NCBI GenBank assembly: GCA_022457155.1 | Contig: JAJGOT010000193.1 | Location: 1,152,001 to 1,216,000, forward strand | Source: Cladopsammia gracilis | Taxonomy: Eukaryota; Cnidaria; Anthozoa; Scleractinia; Dendrophylliidae | Direction: 5' to 3' | DNA length: 64,000 nt | Shown here: positions 21,701 through 34,591 of the stretch, in pieces | How positions within the stretch are numbered: the stretch's first letter is position 1 | Layout of the letters: each line of letters starts with the position of its first letter | The notes under the pieces: generated by a model | The model's input: the letters and a program-made list of their open reading frames with translations, nothing else | What the model was told of the DNA's origin: nothing | Database searches by the model: none | Program-made: the position numbers and the translations under genes

Positions 21701-24700
21701 CTTGGTCGTACGCGTTTTCCCGCGCTTGGCGCCGGTTACATGTATTTTCTTCTAGTTCTGATTAGTTCATTAAAGAAATAAAAAACGCGCCGAGTGCATT
21801 GTTGAGATTTATAAGCACTTCTCGAGTGTTCTTAGAAATTCCCAAGTGCTTCTATAACTCAACAATGCACGAGGAACAAGTTTTTTTAATTCCCTTTATG
21901 TTTATAAAAAAAAAAGCGACCACAAAGGGACAAGTACTTTGCGCGTGCTTTACCGGGTTATAATGAACTCGGTTTGATCAATCATGGCGGGCGCATTTCC
22001 TTGAACATTTTATAAATGATTATATGCGTCTGTCGCGATTGTCAGAGTAATTACGTTGGTTTTGGTTTTACAACACTCAATTGAAAACTGATCTGAGACG
22101 TTAATTCCATCTAGCGTTATTTTGGCAAACAAGATCATATACCTGCCAACTTTTTCCAAGTGATAAGCGTGAGAATTTTTTCGTAGGAGTGCCAGGATTT
22201 CCGAAGGCGACCCGACCGAATCCGAAGAAAACTCGATCTGTTCCGAAAATGTCCGAAGATGTTCCGAAGAATTCGGAAATTTAAATGGACATCAGACCTC
22301 TGTAATTGTAACGTTCAGAGCGATAAAAACCTACAAAAAAGTGCCATATTTTCATGAACGTAACTATATTTTAAATTGGATCATGCGATCAGTTAAGGCT
22401 CATAGCTCCAATCTGTAATTAGGCGTGAGAAATTGCTCCATAGGCGTGAGATTGGAGTTTTGGACTCGTAGGCTTGAGACTCACGCCTATGGCGTAAGAC
22501 TTGGCAGGTCTAAGATCAATGGAAAGGACCAAACTTCCCAATGAATGAGTTCTGATTTTTTTCCAGCTAAGTTGTGTCAAGATTTAACATGGCAGAATCA
22601 TAAGGGATAACTGCTCTTTATAATAAATGTGCAGTATTGAAATGAAACATTCAATGCATGTGTGATGCTTTCTTGGTAGACCCTGTTACTTGTTTTATTA
22701 AGTTTATTTCAGCAATTACTGTAATGCTGTTTAAATGCTATTATAAATTTGACATATCGTTTAAATATAAATTCAAAATATAATCCTCTGTCATTTTAAT
22801 CTAAGGCAATTTTTCAATTCAGTTAACTATAATATTCCTCACCAAATCTGGAATAACAATCTCTTAGTTTTGTTTCAAACAATATTCTTAAACTGATAAA
22901 AAAATTAAATTCAACTGATTAAAAATTAGTAATGCAGGGCGTTCTATTGAAAAATGAAATACTTCAGCTATAAAACGTATCCAAACAAGAAAAAATCAAA
23001 GGCTGTTATGAACCAGCTCAACGAAACACTCTAAATATAAGATTCTGCACACCTTCAGAAACTCCCCCTCCCCTCTCCTAGGAGTTTTGAACCACCGACC
23101 CCCCCCCACCCCCTGCGTCCAACTCCCCACCCTCTCCTGCCACCAACACCATCACCATGAGTAAGGCAGGTGACCATTTCATATCGCCAACTCGATGTTT
23201 GCAGCCAATCGAGCGACTCGTTCGAGGCTTCACGTATTCACGAGTTAAAAGAATTGTGGACAGGGGAACGAACCTTTGACTGACGACAATTCAAAGTTCT
23301 CAATAGAACAGTGATCCCGTAGTGTGTTATATGTAGGGAGTACATGTTTCTTCCCTCGTGCACTCTTCTCTCGCGCAAATTCCTAAACACTTTCAGTAGA
23401 GGAAGGGTAAGGTGTTGCCTAGTACCTGAGTGCACTTGTATGTACCACCCAACCCACTGTGAAAAATGCCATCAGCATTTGATAAAAGGTTCATTATTCT
23501 CTAGCTACAAAGAACAACAAAATAAAGACCTTGTTGAATCAAGCCAGCTGTAGACTTCCTCTTCTCTCTCGTTTTCATATCCACTCCTTTCACTCTCCGA
23601 TTCTGTCCTTAGAGCTGCTCTGGTATTCCTAACATGTTTTCGCGAACCTTGATCAAAGCTTCTAGGACTGCTTGCAAAAGACCTAATATATTGATCAAGG
23701 CTTCCAGGCATTCTACCCTTCTTGTCAAAATCAAGATTTTGCTTGGTTGAATCTGTCGGTTGGTTGGCTTTTTGAAGGACCTTTTCTTTACCTTTTGGTG
23801 ACCTTTGAAGGACAACTTTTAAGTTTTTTAATTTTTCTGGGATTCCAGGTGATGTTACGCTCCTTTCAAATTCAAGATTACGCCTGGCTGAACCTGTAGG
23901 TTGGTTGGCTTTTTCAAGGAGCTTCTCTACAGCCATTGGTGATCTTTGAAGCAAAACTTTCATGTTTTTTAATTGTCCTCTTTCACCAGACATAGTTTGG
24001 TAAATCGTACGAGGAGCAGAACTGAAAAAAGAGCAGCCTAAGTTCAGAATGATATATACTACTTTTACCGAATACTACTTGGAACAACTACTTAATTGAG
24101 CAAATTCAGTGTTTTCATTAAAAAAAAAATGCTAATTTAAGCAGTAGTTACTAAATTAAGAAACCCATTAAACATACCAGAAGTTAAAAACTAGAAGAAT
24201 AATTAACTTGTCGCTAAATATTGCTCAGAAAAAAATCACTTATTTAAAGTGCTAAAATAGTAGCTTTTTGTTAAGGAACTTTGCATCACTTACAGTGTTA
24301 TTTGATTAAGTTTAAACACTCAACAACAGTTAGCTGTATATGCAGCCATCAACCTGCCATAACTACAATCTCAACCAGTTGAAAGCCAATATCTTGGCTA
24401 CAATCAGCATCGCAGATAGCCGAGACACTTTGAAAAACGACTAATTTTCTTACTTCTACTTTGAATATATGTTTAAAACTTCAACCCCCCCCCCCCCCCC
24501 TTTCCCACCCTCTCCCCTTCCCTATTCAATGTTATACCGCTGGTTAGTTAGTCTGCAGTTAAAAAAATACAACATTGACTTTGGGGGGAGGAGTTGGGGG
24601 AGGGTTGGGGTTATTTTTGTCCATGGTACCAAAAATGCGACTCAGAATGAGTGTCTCCAACAGCTTTGTCGTCGATTGAAGCTTCCAAATAAGGGTATAA

Positions 24701-27700
24701 ATGTTCAATCATCATGAGTAATATTTTGCTAGTGGAGTGTAAGGTATTTCAGTTCTTTGTTTCGAAGACTGATGGCAGCATAGACAACTACAGTTTAATG
24801 TTTGAGCATAACTTTCAATGTACTTTGTTTCATTATTAAAGGTTCTACGAAAGCAAAAGCTCTACTGAAGGTAAAGCCTGGTACATGTACACACATTACC
24901 TACAACTGAACATGTTACTTTTTCACAGTATTCTGCTTTCAGGATTGTTGAAAGAAAAATACAATGTTTCCATGGTTTTCCTGTCCAAAACACATCCAGG
25001 TGGTAAACACTACAACATATGGGTCCCTCTATGGCTATTTCCATAAATTCGAAGTCAAATAAAGTTTTTGATCGATTGATTTCCGACAAACTGAAGTTGT
25101 GACGATCTATATTGATAAAACAACGATCTCAGAAACGATTTTTAAAAGATCAGTGGCTGTGTTTTCACTAGGACAATTTTAGCTAGATAAAGTCAGAAAA
25201 GTCCGGAAAAACAGTGAAAACACTTTGTCTAGTGTTTAGCGAGTTAACAATGCCAACTGTTTTCACAAGGAAAAACAACGGGTTTTCTCGCCTTTACGAC
25301 AGGAAACTCACGCAGAGTTACACTACCTCGCAAGATGGTTTAACTTGTCCCGACAAATCGGCGGCAGCCAATCGCATCGCGTGTAGTGACAGATGCCTGT
25401 CAAACAATCTGGCAAAATCATTTTCCAGACGCTCGCCTCGTGGTTCTTCCGCAACAAAACCTTGTATGCTTGTAAACATGGCTGACGAATTTCAAAACAC
25501 TTCCCAATTCTTTCGCCGTTTTACAATTTAAAGCGCTGAAGCGCTAACTCTCCCGCCATTTTTGAAAGTTGCACGGATTTGTAATTTGAATCTTCCAAGT
25601 TATTAGTGGCTTAAAATTTCCCAGTAAAAACAGATGCCATGTTTAACTAGCTAATGTCGGTCTGTAAACAAACACCTAGGAAGAATGTTCAGCTAGTTAA
25701 TCGGCCTAGTGAAAACACACCCAGTCAGAAAGAAATCATTAGATGGTAAATCGACAGAGCTAGAAAGTGAATCAAAATTGTCTGTTATTAAATCTTCTGA
25801 CATCAAATCTTCATGAGGAATCCAGACTTGCTTTAATAATAAGACGAGGTTGATTAGCAAGAACATTGATGGGCACTAATCAAATTCGTGGTTAAAAGAA
25901 ACGACGATTCAGTTTAAATTCAATGTTTTGTAGAAACACAACGATGAAATCCAAGTCTGTAGGTACCCATATAAAGGCTCACATATCCACACACCTGCTG
26001 ACACCTTGGCAGTCTGATGCATGTTCTTGTATATCTTTTGAAGCAAAATGCCGATAACACAGTGGACACTCGACCATAGATGCCTCCCGTGTATCTGCCA
26101 CGCTCTCCTCTGGTTGATTCACAGAGGAGTCAATGTGAGAACTGAAATATAAATGAGATTAATAAGTACAGTCAACTCTCTCTTAACGGACCCCTTTATA
26201 AGACGGACATCTGGTGTTGGTCCCTGCAGTTTTTCAGTCATTGTACTGTAACTAACTCTCTATAAGACGGACACCTCTCTAAGATGGACAACGGACACTT
26301 TGAAACTGTCAATGGACACTTGAGAAGTGCTTTTTTAGTGAAAAATACTTCAAAAGTTAAATGGAAGTGTCAATGCTGAATATGAACAAACGAGCCCACT
26401 TTTCTAATGTTCCAGTTTGTAGGTTTTGTTTAAAGTGCCACTATGATCAAAAATATACATTTTTCTGTTCTCTCTGTATTTTGAAAGTATAAGTACTCGT
26501 TACTTACCTTGCGAAGTTTCAAGTCAAAACTCGTATGGGAAGTGCCATTATTTTAACTTTACATTTCGAATTGGCCTGGCCGCCATCACTCAATTCAAAA
26601 ATGACTGGGACCGAACCCTGAGAGTTGGATCAAGTTGGCCTAAAGATTGTGACGTCAATGACTCAACACGTGCCTTTTGGCTTTGTTGTCTGTGACCCGG
26701 AGGGAACCGCGTTGAGTCATTGACGTCATAAATCACGACACGTGTACCAGATCGCAAACCAGTAGAACGTGGGCTCGGATTTATGAACGGAGTAATGGCG
26801 GACAGATTGTACGTGAAAAGCCGTTAAATACAGGAATGGCTCCGAGCCGTTTGAAAGGAAACCGCTGACCTCATTAGCATTCATTTCTCTCTTTTTTTTT
26901 TTTGTTTGTGCCTGGATTAGAACGAAAGTAGGCTTTTATTATCAGATAAAATTAGTCCTAGGCAAAGCGATTATTAGATCTAAGCTAGATTCGCAATAAG
27001 GTAAGATTTAGGGATAGGGTCACCTTTTATAATTTTAATTAAAAATTTTTGTTGGGTTTGCCGGATCAACCCAGTGGTCTAGTGGTGAAGGAGGGATGTT
27101 AGCACGCAGGAGGTTCCGAGTTCGATTTAGGTGATTTATTGCATTTTACTTTTTCTGATAGGAAAAAAATTCTATAATTGGTGAAAATTTTTCGAAGTGT
27201 CGCTCGGAGCCATTCCTGCAATTAACGCCATGTTTTTACGTGATTTTCGTGGGTTTTCGGCCAGCTATTTCTGGGATGTGCAAGAATATATCAATCAAAT
27301 TTATAGCAATTCTTTGCATTTGTCTAAACCTATTAGATACATTTGATTAAAAAAAGCGGAAAAGAAATACAAACATTTTTGTCGTAGTGGCACTTTAAGT
27401 TAAGGACTTTAAACAGACGTATTCATTGTGCATCGTGCACAGGTTCAGCTTTATTACCTCAGAATAACTGGTGTCACGTTACCTTGACTCTCTATAAGCC
27501 GGACACCTCTCTAAGACGGACAGTTGGGGTTACATGTGCGGTGAGCTAGTCACAGGCACTAGCCCACTGCCACTAATTCCTCTGAACAGATGTCTAACCC
27601 TGAAAATGATCATTACCTTGATGATGAAGCATGCTGTCTCCTCTCTGCTGCAGCTGCAGCTCTTTCTGCCGCCTCTGAGCGCTTTTGTTTCATACGTTGA

Positions 27701-30700
27701 CTATCGTCACTGTCCAGATCGACAGTAAACCTCTCTGATACACCTCTCTTAGCTGTTGACTTTGTTTTCGAAGATAAAGCCCCTGTTTTCGAGTATAAAG
27801 CCCCTGTTGTACTCCTATAGGAAGGCAACTCTGACTCAGAAAGTGCCTGAGAGGGCAACAGTGACTCCACATCCATAGCCACAGTGTCAAGTATACTTTT
27901 TCCAAGAATACCTTGAGATTCACTTTGTGTCATTACAGATTGAGAATCATGTGAGGCAGTATTGTCTGAAATGACTTCATCCTCAACATCTGCAATGGAT
28001 GTTTTGAATTTAGTGTCAATGTCTTCTTTTGAAGAAGCCACCTCGCAATTAGCTGAAGCGTCCTTGGTTGAAAACACAGGCTGAGACAAGTCTCCTTCAT
28101 CATCAGTTGAATCATCATCCAAAGGTCGCAGGATACTTCTGTGCTTTGGAGGCTGAATGTTATCTGCCTGGTTTTCCTCAGTATCCATTAAGACTACATC
28201 ATCTTTGTTTGTGCTACCTTCTTGTAAGCATCTGTCTTTCATTGCTGATGCATGTCCATCAAGTTTGTGATTTGAGGTATCAAATGCATTTGACTGAATT
28301 TCACTGGGGCTGGAATCCAAAACAACACCAGCACCAAATAACATGTCTGAACTACGGAGCCCATCTCTGACAGGTATTTTAGTATCTGAAGTATTAGACT
28401 GAGCTTGGGACTTTGTTGTTTTGCCATCATCTCCAAGTCCCATGTTGGAATTCCTTAATGTTTGTTTTTTAACCAATGGTTCCTGCTCAGTTTGAGCATT
28501 TGGTTCATGGGGGTCTGCAGACACTGCAGCAGAACCACTATCATTTTCAGTTGAACGTTTGGCTTTCTTACTAAAGGAATTTACAGAAGGTCGCATCATT
28601 TCATCCAAATAAGATTTCACAAATTCATCATTGTCACTATCACTGTCCACTTTATATGATGGTAGTGTTTCATGCGTGGTTGTGCTCGTCGATGTAGATA
28701 CAGTTGCTTGATTCACCAGATTTGCAGAGCTTCTTAGAGTTCTTTTCCGATTGGAAACATCATTTTCACAATTCTTTTTTACATCTGTGCTTGTTGCTAC
28801 AGCAAAAGAAATAAAAAAGGTGTTAAATACAGCTACATAGTTTTTCAAGAAAAATGATGGATAATATAATACTAATATACAAGAATTTATATTTAATAAA
28901 TAATTTGGGGAAAACATTATTGTGTGGCATTGGCAAGCAAATGAAAGCACTTCACCAAGTGTTAAGCCAGATTTGATGAGGTAAATACACTATTGTTTAT
29001 ATTCTTTAGCTGATGCATTTAGGGCTAGCCTTCTGCTTGAGTAATCAAGGGGATCATACAAGTAGAAAAACAAAATAATGAAAATTGATCCACTTAAATA
29101 AACGGTTGAGGTGGTCCTTTAGTAGCATCTTGTATAATTAGTGAACGGATCAAGTGAGGCCTTAAGCTACTGTGTTAATTTTACTCCGAGCTTTCTTCCC
29201 TCCCCCCCCCCCCCCCCCCTCCAGGAAGTCTGGAACTGCCACTGAGATAGAATGCCTGGGGAGATTAACTTACTTCAAAGTTGTTTATCTTTTTTTTACT
29301 ATCAAACCTTTCATAAACCATTAGTTCTTCCCCAAGAAACCTCTTACACTGTAGTGAGCTAAACGCTTAATCATAACTTACCATCCTGGGGCATTCCCCT
29401 GACAAACACAGAGCTTCTTCCTCCAACAGACGCCTTACCAGGTAGTCGCAGGTCTACAATTCTAGAGCTATTACCAGATACCACAGGAGGTCCCCAGGGG
29501 AGGCGCATTTTGACCTTAGACTGTGTGATTTGAAGTTGCCTTCTGTATCTTTCTAACATCCTGATTATCAGCTTGGTGTAAGTTGGGAGATCAAATCCCG
29601 GAGGAGCAAAATACAGATCGGCCTTCAGGACTCCTTTCAAGGTGGTAGGTCTACATCTTGATTTCTTGTACTGACGCGAGAAACGAATGCTGGGAGGCTG
29701 CGGGCCGCAAAATGAAGAGTCCTCCTTGCCTTTTGTTGCTTCATTATCACCATCATCGACAGCAATCCTTTTGGGCATTGGATCAGTTAGATTATCAGGG
29801 GCCCTTTTGGAGCCCTTCTGTTTTGCATCTTCCAGGATCTCTGAATCACTATTCTCTAAACCTACTGTCAGTTTCTTGCGCTTTAGAGAAACTTTCCTTT
29901 TCAACACTGGAGAATTGTCTTCTTCATCATCTGTAACATCATCTGCATTATCTGGTTCTAGTTTGCGCTTTTCTCCATGGAAAACATTTTCATCATTTTC
30001 ACTTTGACGTTTCTCCTCATTGACTTCTAACTCGACACGTTTGGTCTCAATGTCACCATTTTTCTCTTTTTTATTTGTCACTCTTGTTTCTACCTGTCTA
30101 GGTCTTCTCAACTTTAACTTTTGTCTTGTGTCCCCCTTTTCTAGCCTGCAATTTAAAAATGTTATGTGCTACTAACTGGTTTCATACATGTACAAAATGT
30201 ATAGCAAGTTGTGTACAAGTTACAGTAAAAGTCGCAGAATTACACTACTCGGAACTCTCACGGGAACTGGACAACAAGCAATAAAGCAATTCTGAAATAT
30301 TTTTCTGCCAAATTTTCTATAAGATGAGTTCAAGTTAGCAAGGTAAATTACTGGGAAATTGTTGTCACGGGAAACATAATTATTCTAGTTTGAGTTATTG
30401 AAAGTTTGAGTTATCAGAGAGTTCAAGTTACTGAAGGAAATATTTCTGCACTAGGGCACTTTTGAAGCAAATCCAAAGGAAATGACTTGTAGTTCAAAGT
30501 ATCGAATAGTTTGAGTTTTTGGGATTTTGAGTTGCCGAGGGTAAACGTACTGCTACTCTAACACTAGACCAAATCCAAGGGAATTGTGTTGAGATCAAGT
30601 TACCGAAAAGTTAAAGTTATGGGGAATTTGGGTTACCAAGGGTAAAATTACCCCACAAGCGTTAGGCAAATGCATGAGAAAATCTTTCAGTTCTCTACAA

Positions 30701-32680
30701 GGGGTTTGAGCTATTAAGGGTAAAATTACTTTACTAGAGTGAGGCAAATCTAAAGGAAACGGTTTTCAGTTTGAGTTATCAAAAATTTGTACTGCTTCCA
30801 TCCATCCAATCACCATTACAGTACATATAAATTCCCTCTTGACGTGTAAATGTTAGTTTTTTAAGGCTTACAGTATTAAATCTAGCCTCGGCCTTACCTT
30901 GAAGATGGCTCAGTTGATGTAGATTTCTTCTTGTCGCCCTCCTCAGGTGATCTCATGGTGACTGGTAATGATGGACTGTTAGGAAACTCTGTATCACTTT
31001 CTACATTTTCTGAAGCCTGAAATATTAGATAACATTGAAAACACGACTAAAGGCAAAAAAATTATACACACTACAAAATATAATTTTTATTTGCCTTCCT
31101 TACCTGATATCATTATTTTAGGGAAAATAGAGGTTATTCTGTAAAGAGTTCTGTAATACAGCTCAGTATTTTTAAGAGTCAGTTTTTTTAATAAAATAAA
31201 AACTGATGAGTAAAAATGCCTAGCTGTATAACACAACTTTTTGCTGAATTAATTGCTTATTATATGACAGTCATCTCATAAATCTAAGTTTTTGAAAGTT
31301 TTTTTCCCTACCATGCAGCAGACAAGTGTAACGACGTGTCATATTTGCACTAGTTTTGACGTGTATTTGCACTCTAGAATGTTATGTCAAATAAAAAAAT
31401 AAAATAAAGAAAAATAAAATTTAAAATGGAGACCTTTTTGTCAGATAGGTCTTCTTGATCTTCAGGGGGAGTAGAAAACAAGTCTGGAGATGTTGTATCT
31501 TCTCGTTGATCTTTCTCATCACCTACATTTCAAATAGAAATGAACATGTTATTATTCTGTACTGTGTATCATTTTTTTCTGTTAGTCAGTTTTGTTTTCA
31601 TTTGCAAACCTCAGTATTCAGTTTATAATTTATACTGTTGCTCGCTGATTTAAAATTTCAGGTTCAATGTAGTGTTATATTTTGTACATTTGCAACTTTT
31701 TTAAAAGTATGTTTTGTGTATTTCTTTATTCAAACTTTTTTATTTATTTTCTGACCTGCTTTGGGAAAGGAATTCTAGCTATGATGAATGGGTGTGTAAT
31801 GGTGATTGATGTACTGGAGCATGGAGCACTTTAGCTCCTACAGTGTCACACCAAGATATATGTTGCAGGTAATTTTTTTTGCTGGCAAATTTAATTTTTC
31901 ACTAGGTTTATTTGTTTGACTAGGGAATGTTTTTCTAATTACATTAGGGTTAAGGTTAAATTTTGGCCGAACTGAGTATGCAACAAATAAGAAGCAATAA
32001 TACAAAGAAGTATAAGCCACTTTGTAACGTTGTCCTGTGTGATGCAGTAGTAAAGAGAGTGGGCTTCTTATCTGAAGGTTGAGTGTTTAGCTCCAGGAAA
32101 GTGCTGTAAAAAATTCTTTATGTCATAATTTCGCTATCTTTCTGAAAAGCTTCAAAGGCTTCAAAATCGCGCAGCCCGCATTTTAATGTCTGCGAGCTAC
32201 GATAGTAATTTGGATGATGTGTTCCGGGCATTAGGGTGGCGTAAACTATGTCATCAAAGATTAGAAATGAAATCTATCATGATGTATAAGACCTTACATG
32301 GGATGACACCAGATTATCTACTATCAAGATTTGTTTATCGCGATAACGCGAATGCTTATCGTTTAAGGAATACCGAAAACAAACTAGTTCTTCCACAACC
32401 TCGCACTGATTATCTGAAAAGAAGTTTTTCATACAGTGGAGCTCAGTTGTGGAACAACTTACCCACAGAATTAAGACTAGCGTCTTCCTTAAGCGAATTT
32501 AAGACAAAACTAAGTCGCCATAGTTTTTAAGTAAAGTTTTAAATAATATTTTTGAACACGGCCTCCATGAAAAGCAGTTTTTATTTTTTTTATATTGTAC
32601 CTCTTATTTGTAGTTAGGAAGTTAGGTAGTTAGCTGATTGTGATAATTTAAGCTGATGGAAATACCGTGTATAAATAAAG

Positions 32681-32713
<33 letters not shown>

Positions 32714-34554
32714 GCTGGATGTGATATTTGTAAGGGGGGGGAGGTACATGTACATCTAGATAGGGGGTAGTAGACTCAGTATGGCATCAAGGGGGGGTAA
32801 GATGATAATAATTAGGGAGGGGAGGGTGGCTGGTAGAGAAATTGAGGGTAGAAAAAGAAATTTTTCTCTCTCTCCTCCCTCCGCTCCAAAAAAACACATG
32901 CCCTTATTTTTTAACCACACCCTAAAAAGAAAAACCCTTTTCAGACAGTTGATAGAAAAAAAATTATGTAGTTTTAAAAAATACCTCATTAACAAGAAAA
33001 ATTACCTAGTTATAAAAAAAATTACCTATTGAAAAATTTTAACTACAACATAATATACATACATATGATAGTAAAATACTATCAACAAGTTTCATCAAAA
33101 TTCTGGCAACTTTCCAAACCTGTGGTATTTCTTGTAGTTTCTGTTGCATAGTTCTTCAAACTACTTGAGCTCAGTGGTTCAATTTCTACTTGAAGATTCA
33201 TCTTAAAAAAAAACATTTAAGGTAAATGGTAAGGCCTTTTTCAAACCTTGGAATTTTAATTAAATAAACTTTATAGGCTGAAGAGACAATATGAATGGCA
33301 AGCCAGTAGTTTTTACTCTACAGAAAAAATAGAAATATTGCAAGCTGAACATAAACAATGTTAACCTTTTAACTCTCAGAGTCAACAACAGAGACACGTG
33401 GTGTAGCTCTAACTTTTGAGTCTGTGGAGGAAATCCTATGGTGTGACTATTCAAATGAAACCTCTTCAGCAGTACTTTTGCGTGGTACCATTTGCTCTAA
33501 CTTTTGAGTCTGTTGATGAAATCCTATGGTGTGACTATTCAAATGAAACCTCTTCAGCAGTACATTTGCATGGTACCATTTGTTCTAACTTTTGAGTCTG
33601 CAGATGAAATCCTATAATGTGACCATTCAAATGAAACCTCTTCGGCAGTACTCTTGCATGGTACCATTTGTTTTTCAATATTTTAAAAAAAGGAAATTTG
33701 GAATTTTTCCTGAATTTTGACTTTTGGCATTCTTGGGACTTAAAGGGTTAAACCTGATATTGTGAGGCTCACCGGTTGGCTGTTCAGTTATAAATCCATC
33801 TACTGGATGAAGAGGCAGTTTTGATTCTAGGTCCTTCCCCCACTCCTACCCCATCCCTAGAATTTTGGATAGGTAAATGGCTTATACCTGACACTGGTTA
33901 GTAACCAATTACTGTCAGTGGGAAAAACAGGAATTGGTAACCCTGTGTATTTGGTACTGTGTCTAGCAAACGATAAACAACATTAATCTTACCACATCTT
34001 GTATAGTGCCACACATTTTCCTTCTTTCCTCCTGTTTCTCTGCCTCCATTTTGCTCAGCAACAGAACTTGCTAGTGTCAAAAAATAAAACAAAACATCAA
34101 CAAAATTTAAAACTCAGTGTCACCCTTTTGCTCCCAAGACAAAGGACAAAATGTGTCTTTTATTTCTTTATATCTGCTGATGTTTTATATGACTCAGACT
34201 AGTGATGACTGATCTGAGTTCATCAAGCCTAAGTTTAATCCCTACCTCATTTATTCACCCAAACACAGAGAGACAAGGTGCAATAAAGTTAAGAAAATTT
34301 AAAGGGAACCTCCATTGTCAGAACAAATTGACGTTAAATAGTTGGAAATAAAGTCGAAATTTCAAATTTTTAAAAAGCAGATGCAAATATAATTTTAGTG
34401 TACAAATAAAATGGATATAAATATCGCCTGTTTTCGCTTTCAAATTTCCTGTTTACCTGCATCTGATCCCAATCATCGTCAATTGCCTCGTCACCTGTAT
34501 TCAAGTACATAGTTAGTTCTTTTCCCCAGTGATACTTATGTAAACTTGTGGTAT

Positions 34555-34591
<37 letters not shown>

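Larger units (their letters stand above)
20939..23529. other. UIMC1 intron region between exon 11 and exon A; missing exon expected
   Basis: Single-copy sequence right of the array, filled with repeats: an (aaac)n run at 21003-21035, nested inverted-repeat elements at 21558-22093 and 22138-22515, and C-rich tracts near 23090. Splicing phase predicts one more UIMC1 exon here, with length 3n+2. A candidate after the acceptor at ~23385 (tgaaagtgtttag) lacks a fitting donor, so I leave it uncalled. Confidence 0.5.

Noticed and set aside
27065..27130. Possible tRNA gene
   Set aside because: A- and B-box-like sequences are present, but the acceptor and anticodon stems do not pair and it sits inside a MITE; SINE head more likely.
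34558..34590. CRISPR-like regular repeat
   Set aside because: A simple tetranucleotide microsatellite without spacers, in a eukaryotic intron.
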